Notes: generated by a model from the sequence alone, not told the origin. 64,000 bases of DNA from Acidiferrimicrobium sp. IK (GCF_025499425.1 NZ_JAIMCB010000004.1:62001-126000), one strand, 5' to 3'; shown: positions 50,335 to 59,736, numbered from the stretch's first letter. Made by a program: numbers and translations.

Positions 50335-51474
50335 ATGAAGGCAGTCGTCTACAGAGGACCGTTCAAGGTCGCGCTCGAGGAGGTCGCCGACCCGAAGATC
50401 CAGGAGCCGACCGACGCCATTGTGCGCATCACGACCACCAACATCTGCGGGTCCGACCTGCACATGTACGAGGGGCGGACGTCGGTGGAGGAGGGCAAGG
50501 TCCTCGGCCACGAGAACATGGGCATCGTCGAGGAGGTCGGCGCAGGTGTACGCACGGTGAAGGTCGGCGACCGGGTGTCGGTGCCGTTCAACATCGCGTG
50601 CGGGTCGTGCCGTAACTGCCAGCAGGGATGGACGTCGTTCTGCCTGACCATGAACCCGACCGAGGGAATGGACGGCGCCGCCTACGGCTACGCCAACATG
50701 GGCCCCTACGACGGCGGACAGGCCGAGTACCTGCGGGTCCCGGTGGCCGACTTCAACCTCTTGGAGCTCCCCGAGGGCGACCAGTTCGAGCTCGACTTCA
50801 CGATGCTGTCGGACATCTTCCCGACGGGCTGGCACGGCACGGTCCTCGCCGGCGTCGAGCCAGGCGACAGCGTCGTGGTCTACGGCGCCGGCCCCGTCGG
50901 GCTGCTCGCCGCCCACAGCGCCGTCATCCAGGGCGCCCGGCGGGTGTTCGTGGTTGACCAACAAGGCGACCGGCTGTCGCTGGCCGCCAAGTTCGGCGCG
51001 GAGCCGATCGATTTCTCGAAGGGTGACCCCGTCGAGCAGCTCACCGACCTCAACGGCGGCCCGGCGGACCGGGGCGTCGAGGCGGTTGGCTACCAGGCCC
51101 ATGACCACAGCGGGCAGGAGCACCCCGAGCTGGTGCTCGACAACCTGGTCAAGTCGGTGCGCTCCACCGGCGGGATCGGCGTGGTCGGCGTGTACATGCC
51201 CGAGGATCCCGGCGCGGCGACCGAGCAGGCGAAGCAGGGCCGGATCGGCTGGGACTACGGCACGTTCTTCACCAAGGGCCAGTCCATGGGGACCGGGCAG
51301 GCGCCGGTGAAGCGCTACAACCGCCAGCTGCGGGACCTGATCATCGCCGGGCGGGCCCACCCGTCGCTTCTCGTGTCCCACGAGCTGTCGCTGTCGGACG
51401 CGGCCAGCGGCTACGACCACTTCGACAAGCGAGAGGACGGCTGGACCAAGGTGCTCCTCCACCCCTCGGCGTGA
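50335..51474 (+). CDS. zinc-dependent alcohol/formaldehyde dehydrogenase
   Basis: Medium-chain dehydrogenase of the glutathione-independent formaldehyde dehydrogenase type. The 379 residues have the catalytic zinc region TTNICGSDLHMYEGRTS and GHENMGIVEEVG, the structural zinc motif CGSCRNCQQGWTSFCL, and the NAD motif VVYGAGPVGLLAAHSAVIQG. ATG at 50335 follows AAGGAGG. The upstream leader forms a 9-bp stem. A formaldehyde detoxification role is inferred from similarity to that subgroup; other alcohols remain possible. Confidence 0.9.
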   Translation: MKAVVYRGPFKVALEEVADPKIQEPTDAIVRITTTNICGSDLHMYEGRTSVEEGKVLGHENMGIVEEVGAGVRTVKVGDRVSVPFNIACGSCRNCQQGWTSFCLTMNPTEGMDGAAYGYANMGPYDGGQAEYLRVPVADFNLLELPEGDQFELDFTMLSDIFPTGWHGTVLAGVEPGDSVVVYGAGPVGLLAAHSAVIQGARRVFVVDQQGDRLSLAAKFGAEPIDFSKGDPVEQLTDLNGGPADRGVEAVGYQAHDHSGQEHPELVLDNLVKSVRSTGGIGVVGVYMPEDPGAATEQAKQGRIGWDYGTFFTKGQSMGTGQAPVKRYNRQLRDLIIAGRAHPSLLVSHELSLSDAASGYDHFDKREDGWTKVLLHPSA

Positions 51475-51505
51475 CGCCGGCCGCCTCCGCCGGCTGCCGG
51501 CGAGC

Positions 51506-52279
51506 TCAGCCGTTGGCCAGCTGGCGGAGGCGGGCCAAGGCCCGGCCCAAGATCCGCGACACCTGCATCTGGCTGACGCCCACCCCGTCGCCGATCTGGC
51601 GTTGGGTCTGCCCGAGCAGGAAATACCGGGTGAGCACGTCTCGGTCTCTCGGGTCCATGCCCGCCATGATCGTCCGTAGGGTCTCGCGCTCCACGGTCCG
51701 CTCGAAGCCCGGGTCGTCGTCGGCGGGCTCGCCTTGGGAGTCGTCGCCGCTGGCGTCCGTGCCGGGTAGCGGAGCCGAGCGCATCTCCCTTCCGGCCTCC
51801 ATGGCCTCGAGGACCTTCTCTTCGCTCGACCCGAGGGCCGTGGCGACCTCGGCGACAGTCGGCGGCCGGCCGAGGCGTTGCTCGAGGTCGGCGTTGGCGT
51901 GCTTGGTCGCCAGGTACAGCTCCTGGGTCCGCCGGGACACGTGCATCGACCAGCTGTGGTCCCGGAAGTGGCGCTTCAGCGCCCCCAGGACGCTGACGGT
52001 GGCGTAGGTGGAGAACGCCACGCCCTGCTCCGGGTCGAACCGGCGGGCGGCCTCGCTCAGCTCAAGGTACGCGACCTGCTGCAGGTCGCCCAACGACTCG
52101 CCTCGCTCCGCGAAGCGCCTGGCCAGGGACCGGGCCAGGACCAGGTGCTCTTCGACCAGCCGTCGCTGCGACGCGGACAGGGCATCGGGGCAACAGTGCC
52201 GGTCGGTGCGACCGGACCGGTCGGCGGCCGCAGTGCTCACCGTCGGCGGGCTCCCTCTGATGCTCGAACTCCGTGGCAT
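51506..52279 (-). CDS. SigB/SigF-type alternative sigma factor
   Basis: Stress-response-type sigma factor. The 257 residues have region 2 (LVLARSLARRFAERGESLGD, then VAYLELSEAARRFDPEQGVA), region 3 (RRTQELYLATKHANADLEQR) and region 4 (DPRDRDVLTRYFLLGQTQRQ, then GVSQMQVSRILGRALARL). The N-terminal 35 residues are a polar tail. The ATG at 52279 and a GTG 13 codons inside are both possible starts. No RsbW-type anti-sigma gene is adjacent. Its upstream neighbours on the same strand are two ubiquitin-like-domain genes. Confidence 0.85.
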   Translation of the reverse strand: MPRSSSIRGSPPTVSTAAADRSGRTDRHCCPDALSASQRRLVEEHLVLARSLARRFAERGESLGDLQQVAYLELSEAARRFDPEQGVAFSTYATVSVLGALKRHFRDHSWSMHVSRRTQELYLATKHANADLEQRLGRPPTVAEVATALGSSEEKVLEAMEAGREMRSAPLPGTDASGDDSQGEPADDDPGFERTVERETLRTIMAGMDPRDRDVLTRYFLLGQTQRQIGDGVGVSQMQVSRILGRALARLRQLANG

Positions 52280-52468
52280 TTGCGCCGCAACCTCCGAGTG
52301 TTGCCGAGGCCTTGGCCCGACGAATTAGATCAAACCGTCGCGGCGCCATCGTGGGCGAAGCGCTCGCGGGGACGACAAGAATTGTCCCCGCTCGGAGCGC
52401 CGCCTAAAGCCCGTTTGGCCTGCGATTATCGGCACCTGTGTTGCGTCTCACACAACAGCCTCGGCTGG

Positions 52469-54100
52469 TCAGCGGCCGGGGGTGACCGCTCCCAGATCGG
52501 GCCACGCCGATGCCAGCGACGCCAGCAGCTCGCGTACCGGCTCGCGCCACACCGGCGGAGCGGACTCCCAGTCGAACTGCGGTCCGACCACGTTCTCTGC
52601 CAGCGGCCGCTCCGGTATGACGACCACGTCGCGCACGGCGAGGGCGGCGCGTACCGCGTCGAGGTCGACCCGGCTGCCCCTCCTCGGCATCTTGTTGGCG
52701 GCCAGCCACACCGGGGTGGCCGGCGGGAGGTAGCCGGCCGCCCCTACCACCAGCCGAGCGGTGTCCGCGGAGCTGTCGGTGACTAGGACGATCTCCGTTG
52801 CGGCGCCGAGAGCGGCTCGCACCGGCGGGTCGAGGAACCCGGTACCGCAGTCGAGGAGGATGATCCCGGCATAGGCCTGGAGCCGCCTGATCAGATCTTG
52901 GTACAAGCCCAGATCGGCCGCGGCGATCATCCGGTCGGGATCCCCGGTGGGGGAGGCGACGAAGCGCACGCCGTGGGGGCCGATACCGAGGTGCTGGTTG
53001 AGCTCCGCCGGCGTGACCTGACCTCGCTGCGCCAGGTATGCCTGAAGCTCGTCGGTACGCGCGCCGCGGTTGGCGCTCGGCGGCGACAGCTTGTCCGCCA
53101 GGTTCCCGAAGTCCGGGTTGGCGTCGACGCAGATGACCGGGTCGGTGCGCAGCTCGGCGAGGAGGGTGCCCATGAGCGCGGTGATGGTGGACTTGCCGAC
53201 ACCGCCCTTGGGTGAGACCACCGCGATCACCGACGTGCGGGCCAGCGGCGCGGTGCGGACGACCGACTCCAGCTGGCGGATCCGGTCCGTCTCCTCCATG
53301 GCTGTCCGCCACCGGCGTATCGCGGTCTGCTTCTCGGGAAGGGCGAAGGCCTCGGTGGTGGGGGCGGCCGGGCGCCGCATCGCTGCCCGGGCGGCATGCA
53401 TCCGCCGTCGTAGGCCGCCGGCGGCGGGTGGCGCAGCAAAGGCGGGGTCGTGGCCGCCCGACGGGCGCGGCGCGCCCGGCCACGCCGAGCCGGGGCCGTC
53501 GCTGGAGGACGCTGCTCGCGCCGCCTCAGCCGCACCCGCCGCCGACGCCGCCCGCGAGGCCGGTGGCGCCGGCGCCGGGGACGTGGCCGCCGGTGCCGTC
53601 CCTAGCGCCGCCTCCAGCTCAGCGGCTGTCTCGGTTGCGGCCGGCGCCCCCAGCCCAGCGGCGGTCGCTGCCGGCGCCCCCAGCCCAGCGGCGGTGGTTC
53701 CCGGCGCCGGCGGGACCGTCGGGGGCGCCTCCGCCTCCTGCGCCTCCACCGTCACCGGCGGCGTCGACGCATCCACCTCCACCGTGACGGGCACCGGCGG
53801 GGGCGCGAGGGTGGCCGGCGTCGAATCGGCCGACGCCCGGGGCGGCGGAGCGGCGGTGAGCGGCTGGCGGCTGGCCACCAACCGGAGCCGGCTGCCGTAA
53901 CCGATGCGGTGGGACGCGAGGGTGTCGTCGGGCCCGATGACCGCCGAGGTGGCCAGGTCGACCAGCGCCGCCTCCCCGGCGTCGAGAGTGGAACACTGCT
54001 TGGCCCACGAACCCAGGTGGGCGCCGATGGGGCTGTCGGCGTCCACCCGGACGGTCAGCTCGCCCAGCTCTCCGGCGACGGTGACGGTGACCAGACCCAT
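52469..54100 (-). CDS. ubiquitin-like/Pro-Ala-rich protein with MinD-like ATPase domain
   Basis: The 543-residue protein has three parts. Residues 1-80 look like a ubiquitin-like domain (GLVTVTVAGELGELTVRVDA, then HRIGYGSRLRLVAS). Residues about 85-260 are a Pro/Ala-rich linker that includes a tandem repeat. The rest is a MinD/ParA-type ATPase with the deviant Walker A VSPKGGVGKSTITALMG near residue 295, then VICVDANPDFGNLADKL and IILLDCGTGF. This resembles EspI-type proteins of actinobacterial type VII secretion (family knowledge). GGAGGAC lies 4 nt before the ATG, 1 nt after the stop of the next gene upstream. Confidence 0.75.
   Translation of the reverse strand: MGLVTVTVAGELGELTVRVDADSPIGAHLGSWAKQCSTLDAGEAALVDLATSAVIGPDDTLASHRIGYGSRLRLVASRQPLTAAPPPRASADSTPATLAPPPVPVTVEVDASTPPVTVEAQEAEAPPTVPPAPGTTAAGLGAPAATAAGLGAPAATETAAELEAALGTAPAATSPAPAPPASRAASAAGAAEAARAASSSDGPGSAWPGAPRPSGGHDPAFAAPPAAGGLRRRMHAARAAMRRPAAPTTEAFALPEKQTAIRRWRTAMEETDRIRQLESVVRTAPLARTSVIAVVSPKGGVGKSTITALMGTLLAELRTDPVICVDANPDFGNLADKLSPPSANRGARTDELQAYLAQRGQVTPAELNQHLGIGPHGVRFVASPTGDPDRMIAAADLGLYQDLIRRLQAYAGIILLDCGTGFLDPPVRAALGAATEIVLVTDSSADTARLVVGAAGYLPPATPVWLAANKMPRRGSRVDLDAVRAALAVRDVVVIPERPLAENVVGPQFDWESAPPVWREPVRELLASLASAWPDLGAVTPGR
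53641..53700. repeat. tandem 30-bp repeat in the Pro/Ala linker
   Basis: Two adjacent 30-nt copies starting CCGGCGCCCCCAGCCCAGCG (53641-53670 and 53671-53700). On the minus strand they encode the protein repeat AAGLGAPAAT. Confidence 0.7.
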
Positions 54101-54101
54101 C

Positions 54102-55481
54102 TCAGTCCTCCGATCCCGCCGGCGCCCAGCCGGCGACCCCGCCGCCGGCGAGCAGCAGGTCGTAGGTGGCGACCGCGGTGGCCGGGGTCGCCTCGACCGA
54201 CACCGGGGCCGCGGCCGCCTGCTGGGCGGCTCGCAGCGCCGCCGCGGCACCGGCCGAGGCGGTCTGGGCGTTCGCGACGGCGGCGGTGTCGGCGGGGAGG
54301 GCCGCCGCCGCGGCGGCCGACGGCGGCGTCGGCGGGTTCGCCGCCGCCAGGGCTTGGTCGGCGTTCAGCTTCGCGGTGGCCGCCCCGACCGCCGCTTGGG
54401 CCGCCTGGGCCTGGCTCTGCGCGCCCGCCAGCGCGGCCTTGGCCTTGGTCGCCGCGGCGGCCGAGGCGGCCAGGCGGGCGGCCTCGGCCGTTCCTGGGGC
54501 GTCCGAGCGCAGCCGGACGGCGACCCGCTCGACACGGAACCCTTTGGAGGTCGTGGCCTGCCCGAGGACCTGCGGCGCTGCGGTGGTCCCAAGCTGGGTC
54601 AGCCCGGTGAGCGTCCCCCGCGGCCCTAACAGCTGCGTCGCCCAGGCCTCGACTGCCGGCGTGGCCGAGCCGCCATCGGGCGCGGGTTGGAGGCGAGCGG
54701 GAAGGGCCGGCACGGCGAGGCCTCCGGCGGGTGGGAGGCCGCCGGCGGTGGGCGGGAAGGCCAGAGCCCCGTGCACGGTCACCGCGGTCAGGCTGAAGGG
54801 GCCGAGGCCCGGCCCGGTCACTACCAGGACCACCGTCCGGCGGTCGCCGGCGCTCCACCAGCCGACAGGCCTGACCGCGGTCCCTGCCGGCAGCGCACCG
54901 CTGCGGTCGAGCGACGTGCGCACGCCCGCCGCGAGCCGTCCCGTGAAGCCGGCCGCGGACACCCAGGCGCTCGCGGCGCGAAGCGCGACGGGGTCGGGAC
55001 CGGGCGAAGCCGGGGAGCTGCCCGAGTCGAATACCAGGGCGCCGCCCCCGAAACCGATGGCGGCTGCCCCCACCACCGCGGCGACCGCTGCCGGCGGCAG
55101 GCGGCGGGCGCCCGTCGCCGCCCGCCCGGGGCGCCCGGCGGGCAGGCCGGGTGCCAGCTGCGAGCGGAGCACACCGCCTCGCGACGCCGGCGCGTCGTCG
55201 TCGATGCCGGCGACGATCACCGTCGCGCCGACCGCGATCCCGGCCGCCTCCAGGCTCCTGTCAGGCGGGATCGGCGTCCCGTCCGCCAGCAGGACGTCTC
55301 CCACGACGGCAACGCCGACCGCGGCCCCGAGGGACGAGGCCACTTCGCGGGCCGGGGCGTCGCCGGGGACGGTGACGACAGCCCGGGCGCCCGAACCGGC
55401 AGCCACGCAGGTCAGCTGCAGCAGGGCGCTCTCTTCGCCGGTGCCGGCCTCGACCCCGGCGGGGACGCTCTCGTACGCCAT
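54102..55481 (-). CDS. ubiquitin-like membrane protein, type VII-associated
   Basis: The 459-residue protein has an N-terminal ubiquitin-like domain (residues about 20-95: LLQLTCVAAGSGARAVVTVP, then SLEAAGIAVGATVIVAGIDD). RLPPAAVAAVVGAAAIGFGG holds one membrane segment near residue 130. The large extracytoplasmic part has no recognised fold, and the last 130 residues are Ala/Gln-rich with coiled-coil character. EccD and similar proteins of type VII systems have ubiquitin-like domains (family knowledge), but no EccC/EccB/Esx gene is in the window. ATG at 55481 follows GAGGAGA. It is coupled to the MinD-like gene. Confidence 0.7.
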   Translation of the reverse strand: MAYESVPAGVEAGTGEESALLQLTCVAAGSGARAVVTVPGDAPAREVASSLGAAVGVAVVGDVLLADGTPIPPDRSLEAAGIAVGATVIVAGIDDDAPASRGGVLRSQLAPGLPAGRPGRAATGARRLPPAAVAAVVGAAAIGFGGGALVFDSGSSPASPGPDPVALRAASAWVSAAGFTGRLAAGVRTSLDRSGALPAGTAVRPVGWWSAGDRRTVVLVVTGPGLGPFSLTAVTVHGALAFPPTAGGLPPAGGLAVPALPARLQPAPDGGSATPAVEAWATQLLGPRGTLTGLTQLGTTAAPQVLGQATTSKGFRVERVAVRLRSDAPGTAEAARLAASAAAATKAKAALAGAQSQAQAAQAAVGAATAKLNADQALAAANPPTPPSAAAAAALPADTAAVANAQTASAGAAAALRAAQQAAAAPVSVEATPATAVATYDLLLAGGGVAGWAPAGSED

Positions 55482-55634
55482 GGCTCTCCTCGTCGAACCG
55501 ACCCGAAACCCAACCCAGCCCAACCCCAACCCGATCTCGCCCCGCACCGGCCGAGCCCGGGCCGAACCGGGACCATACGGAGAGAACGGTGCGCTCAGGA
55601 TATATGGCTGGCCGCGACGCGGATGGCGTGGCTC

Positions 55635-56984
55635 TCAGCGACCCTCGGGCAGCCCGCCGGCGGCCGCCGCCACCGCCTCCACCAGGTCGCGGTCGTCTCC
55701 GAGCGACGCGTCGAGGCGCCCCACCACCGCGCGCGCCGCCTGCCGCAGGGGGCCCTGAGCGAGCGGCGCCGACGGGTCGTCGGTGCCGGACGGGGATCGC
55801 AGCCAGTGCAGCCACGACCCGAGTATGAGGGCCGCGGCCGGCGACTCCAGGCCCCGCCGGCGCCGCTCGAGCAGCACCGGCACGACCCGCACCGCCAGCT
55901 TCTCGGTCCCGTCCAACCCGATCTGCGCCAACTGGTGGGCGATGCGGCGGTTGGCGAAGCGGGCCAGGAGGGCGTCGCAGTAGGGCGCGGCGGGCAGCAC
56001 CGCCCGGTCGAGGGTGACCGCAGCCTCATCCCACCACGCCTGCAGCCACCGCAGGCAGACGTCGTCGGCGGCGGCGTCGGCCACCGTGAAGTGCCCCTGC
56101 GCCGACCCGAAGTACGCGAGGAGCGAGTGACCGCCGTTCAGCAGACGCAGCTTGCGCTGCGCCCACGCCCCGACGTCTTCGACGACACGAGCACCGGCGT
56201 CCTCCCACGGCGGGCGCCCGGCGGGGAAGGCGCCGGCCAGGATCCATTCCCGCCACGGCTCGGTGACCACCGGGGCCAGATCGTCGAAACCGCTGAGACG
56301 GGCGACGGTGGCGCGCACCTCGTCGGTGGTGGCCGGTGTGATGCGATCCACCACCGTCGACACGAACGACACCTCCGCCGCGATCCACCCCGCCAGATCG
56401 GCGTCGAGCGCGCCGGCCAGGTCGGCGACGACGCGCCGGGTGGCCGCCCCGTTGTTGTCGAGGTTGTCGCAGGGCACCACCGCCAAGCCGCCGCCACCGG
56501 CCCGGCGGCGGGCGTCGAGACCAGCGACCAGGCGACCCGGCACCGTAAGCAGCGCCGCCCCGCTTCGGGGCCCGCCCCGAAGCGCCTCCAGGTCAGCGGC
56601 CACATCCGGTCGAGACCAGTCCAGGTTGCCGGACTGGTCGCGGCAGTAGGCGGCCTCGGTCACGGTCAAGGTGAGCACTGCGGTGGCGTCGTCGGCGACC
56701 ACCGCGACCCATTTCCCCACCTCCTCCGCAGCCACCGCCTCGGAGATCGAGCCGATGACCTCCACCCGGTCGCCGTCGCCGGAGCGCACCAGAAGGCAGT
56801 ACACGCCGCCCTGGGCGGTCAGGGCCCGGGCCAGGTCCGGGCGCCGGCCGGTGAACGCCGCGATGCCCCAGTCGGACACCTCGGCGGTCCACGGCGCCTG
56901 GTGAGCTCGGTGGAACGCCCCGAGGCCGAGGTGGGCGATGCGAGTGGGGGGCGCCTCCCCGCGGCGGCGGAGGGGCTCGCTCAA
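55635..56984 (-). CDS. mannitol dehydrogenase/fructuronate reductase-like
   Basis: NAD-dependent polyol/uronate reductase of the mannitol dehydrogenase family, which includes UxuB. The 449 residues start with a short leader, then AHLGLGAFHRAHQAPW (NAD region). ALLTVPGRLVAGLDARRRAG and AVVPCDNLDNNGAATRRVV follow, and RKLRLLNGGHSLLAYFGSA carries the catalytic Lys/His region. Paired with UxaC, the likely reaction is fructuronate to mannonate (inference). The TTG at 56984 overlaps the uxaC stop (TTGA), so it is translationally coupled to it. Confidence 0.82.
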   Translation of the reverse strand: MSEPLRRRGEAPPTRIAHLGLGAFHRAHQAPWTAEVSDWGIAAFTGRRPDLARALTAQGGVYCLLVRSGDGDRVEVIGSISEAVAAEEVGKWVAVVADDATAVLTLTVTEAAYCRDQSGNLDWSRPDVAADLEALRGGPRSGAALLTVPGRLVAGLDARRRAGGGGLAVVPCDNLDNNGAATRRVVADLAGALDADLAGWIAAEVSFVSTVVDRITPATTDEVRATVARLSGFDDLAPVVTEPWREWILAGAFPAGRPPWEDAGARVVEDVGAWAQRKLRLLNGGHSLLAYFGSAQGHFTVADAAADDVCLRWLQAWWDEAAVTLDRAVLPAAPYCDALLARFANRRIAHQLAQIGLDGTEKLAVRVVPVLLERRRRGLESPAAALILGSWLHWLRSPSGTDDPSAPLAQGPLRQAARAVVGRLDASLGDDRDLVEAVAAAAGGLPEGR

Positions 56985-58387
56985 AGGCGGAACACCCGCC
57001 GGCCGGCCTCACCGGCCAGGTCCGTCGCGATGCGGGCCGCCTCGTCCTCGGCCAACCGGTGCTCGGCGACCAGCCGGGCCAGGTAACCGCAGTCGACCCG
57101 CCGGGCGACGTCGTGGCGGGCCCGCACCGAGCACAGCGCGCGGGTGTCGTCGACGAAGCCGGCGCTGCGGGAGAAGCCGGCGGTCTCGGTGACCGCCGCC
57201 CGGAACCGGGCCAGCGCGTCGGGCGCGTCCAGGAACCACCACGGGGCGCCGAGATACACGCTCGGGTAAAACCCGGCGAGAGGCGCCAGCTCCCTCGAGA
57301 ACGTCGACTCGTCGACGGTGAAGAGCACCAGCCGGAAGCGAGCGTCGTCGCCGACGTCGGAGAGCAGCGGCTGGAGGTGCCGGGTGAACTCGTTGGCGAC
57401 GGGAATGTCGTGGCCGGTGTCGGGCCCGAAACGGGCCGCGCTCGGCGGGTGATGGTCGCGGGCCACGCCAGTGTGCAGCGCCATGACCAGCCCGTCGTCG
57501 CGGGCCATGCGGGCCATCTCGCCGACCATGTGCCGACGGAAGGCGGTGGCGTCGCCTTCGCTGGCGTCGCCAGCGCAGGCCCGCTTGAAGATGGCGGCGG
57601 CGTCCTCGGGGGCCAGGCGGGCGCTGCCCGGGTCGAGGTGCCCGTGATCGCTGGCCGTGGCCCCCTTCGCCCGGAAGTGGTCCCGGCGGCGGCGCAGCGC
57701 GTCGAGGTACCCGTCGTAGGTGGAGGTGTCGACGTCGGCCGCGGTCCCAAGCTCCGCCAAAGCGTCGGTCCAGCCGCGGCGGCGCACCCGGACGTAGCGG
57801 TCGGGCCGCCACGTCGGCACGATCCGCCCGGTCCACGTCGGGTCGGCCTCGAGCGCGGCGTGGGCCGCCAGGTCCGACGCCGGGTCGTCGGTGGTGGCCA
57901 GCACCTCGATGCCCATGCGGTGATAGAGGGCCCGGGGCCGGTGAGCGGCGTCGTCGAGCTGCCCGGCGATGTGGTCGTAGAGGCGGTCGGCGTTGGCCGC
58001 CTCCGGCCGCTCGTGGACGTCGAACAGCTCGACTAGCTCCGCCTCCAGCCACGCCCTGGTCGCGGTCCCGGCCAACAGGTGCCAGCCCTCGCAGAAGATC
58101 CTCCACGCGGCGCGGGGATCAGGGGCCGGTCCGCTTTGCCCGACGCCGAGCACCGCCAAGTCGGCGCCGGCCGCGTGCAGCAACCGGGTCACGTAGTGAT
58201 CCCCGGAGATGAACAGCGCTGCGGGGTCCGGGTAGGGCCGGTCCTCGGCGAGCAGCACCGGGTCGACGTGGCCGTGGGGGCTCACGACGGGCAGCGCAGC
58301 GACCTCCGCGTACAGCCGGCGAGCGACGGAGCGAACCGCCGGTTCTGCGGGAAGGAGTCGATCGGGGTGAAGTTCCAGGGTCGCCAC
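56981..58387 (-). CDS. uxaC: uronate isomerase
   Basis: Amidohydrolase-superfamily isomerase that converts glucuronate or galacturonate to fructuronate/tagaturonate. The 468 residues have LPVVSPHGHVDPVLLAEDRP (the H-x-H first metal motif), WRIFCEGWHLLAGTATR, EVLATTDDPASDLAAH and ALHTGVARDHHPP. SVYLGAPWWFLDAPDA is also typical. Length is usual. The GTG at 58387 follows GGAG; its promoter box TACGGT (58408-58413) overlaps the box of the divergent larA-like gene. It is first in the operon with the mannitol-dehydrogenase-type gene. Confidence 0.9.
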   Translation of the reverse strand: MATLELHPDRLLPAEPAVRSVARRLYAEVAALPVVSPHGHVDPVLLAEDRPYPDPAALFISGDHYVTRLLHAAGADLAVLGVGQSGPAPDPRAAWRIFCEGWHLLAGTATRAWLEAELVELFDVHERPEAANADRLYDHIAGQLDDAAHRPRALYHRMGIEVLATTDDPASDLAAHAALEADPTWTGRIVPTWRPDRYVRVRRRGWTDALAELGTAADVDTSTYDGYLDALRRRRDHFRAKGATASDHGHLDPGSARLAPEDAAAIFKRACAGDASEGDATAFRRHMVGEMARMARDDGLVMALHTGVARDHHPPSAARFGPDTGHDIPVANEFTRHLQPLLSDVGDDARFRLVLFTVDESTFSRELAPLAGFYPSVYLGAPWWFLDAPDALARFRAAVTETAGFSRSAGFVDDTRALCSVRARHDVARRVDCGYLARLVAEHRLAEDEAARIATDLAGEAGRRVFRL

Positions 58388-58407
58388 GGCTCCATTGTGG
58401 AGCAGCG

Positions 58408-58417
58408 ACCGTACGAT
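58408..58417. promoter_or_regulatory. overlapping divergent -10 boxes, uxaC and larA-like
   Basis: Plus strand TACGAT at 58412-58417 (larA-like) and minus strand TACGGT at 58408-58413 (uxaC) share bases 58412-58413. RNA polymerase cannot occupy both at once. Confidence 0.55.
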
Positions 58418-58423
58418 CGTGGC

Positions 58424-59668
58424 GTGCAGGCATGGACGGTCGGGGATTCGGGGTCGTTGCTGAGCGCGGACGAGATCATCGACCACCTCAAAACCACGAT
58501 GGAGAAAGAGGCGCTCGACGGTGCCCGGGTTTGCGTGGTCGTCCCCGACGCCACCCGCCACTGCCCGCTGCCCCTTCTCCTGACCGCCTTGTACCACGGG
58601 CTGGGCGGGAGGCCGGCGGAGGTCAGCGTCGTGGTGGCCCTGGGCACCCACCCGGCCATGCCCGAGGACGCGTTGGGCCGCCTGGTGGGCCCGCAACCGG
58701 CCGGGGTCAGCGTGCACAACCACGAGTGGTGGGACCCCGCCGCCCTCGTCGAGCTGGGTGAGCTTCCCGCCCGCGAGGTGCGCGCCGTGTCGGAGGGCCG
58801 CCTGGACACGGCGGTGGCGGTGCGAGTCAACCGGCGGGTGGCCGAGGCGGACGTCGTGGTGCTGCTCGGGCCGGTGCTGCCCCACGAGGTGGTCGGCTTC
58901 TCGGGCGGCAACAAGTACCTGTTCCCCGGCGTGTCCGGTCCCGAGATGATCGACGTCTCCCACTGGCTCGGCGCTCTGCTCACGAGCAGCGCGATCATCG
59001 GCCGGCCCGGCACCACGCCGGTGCGGGCTCTGATCGACCGGGCTGCGGCGCTGGTCCCCGGCCGGCGCATCGCTATCTGCGCGGTCACCGAGGCGGGCGG
59101 AGACGGGCTGCACGCGCTGAGCGTCGGCGACCCGGAGGTGGCCTGGGCCGACGCCGCGGCGATAGCCGCCCGGACCCACATCGAGCGGGTGGCGGCCCCG
59201 TTCCCCCGGGTCCTGTCGCTGGTCGCCGAGCGCTACGACGAGTTATGGACCGCGGCCAAAGGGGTGTACAAGGTCGACCCGGTCCTCGCCGACGGCGGGA
59301 CCGTGGTCCTCTACGCCCCCCACGTGCGGCGGGTCAGCGAGACCCACGGAGCCGACATCGCCCGGGTCGGCTATCACTGCCGGGACTACATCACCGGCCA
59401 GTGGGACCGCTTCCGCGACCTGCCGTGGGGGGTGCTGGCCCATTCCACCCACGTGCGCGGCAGCGGGACCTGGGATCCGGTGGCAGGCGAGCGCTGCCGG
59501 ACCACCGTCGCCTTGGCCACCGGCATCAGCCGGGAGGAGACCGAGGCCCTCGGCCTGGTCTATGTGGACCCCGACTCCATCGACCCCGACGAGTGGGCGG
59601 CCGACCCCGCAACGCTGGTGGTGCCCGACGCCGGCGAGACCCTCTACCGCCTGCAAGGCGACGGCTGA
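58424..59668 (+). CDS. LarA-like (DUF2088) nickel-pincer racemase
   Basis: Member of the lactate racemase LarA family, which uses a covalently bound nickel-pincer nucleotide to move a hydride between hydroxy acid forms. The 414 residues have PDATRHCPLPLL with R45, THPAMPEDAL with H76, then PHEVVGFSGGNKYLFPGVSG with H154 and K164, and SHWLG with H180. The spacing H-10-K-16-H equals that of LarA H174/K184/H200. Conserved residues suggest an active enzyme, but the substrate may be another hydroxy acid; the uronate genes next door suggest a sugar acid (inference). GTG at 58424 lies 6 nt after TACGAT. Confidence 0.85.
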   Translation: MQAWTVGDSGSLLSADEIIDHLKTTMEKEALDGARVCVVVPDATRHCPLPLLLTALYHGLGGRPAEVSVVVALGTHPAMPEDALGRLVGPQPAGVSVHNHEWWDPAALVELGELPAREVRAVSEGRLDTAVAVRVNRRVAEADVVVLLGPVLPHEVVGFSGGNKYLFPGVSGPEMIDVSHWLGALLTSSAIIGRPGTTPVRALIDRAAALVPGRRIAICAVTEAGGDGLHALSVGDPEVAWADAAAIAARTHIERVAAPFPRVLSLVAERYDELWTAAKGVYKVDPVLADGGTVVLYAPHVRRVSETHGADIARVGYHCRDYITGQWDRFRDLPWGVLAHSTHVRGSGTWDPVAGERCRTTVALATGISREETEALGLVYVDPDSIDPDEWAADPATLVVPDAGETLYRLQGDG

Positions 59669-59736
59669 CCGGCAGCGGGCCGGCGCCTGCGTGCACGCCG
59701 CGGCGGCGATCCAGTAATGTCGTCGGGCTGCTACAC

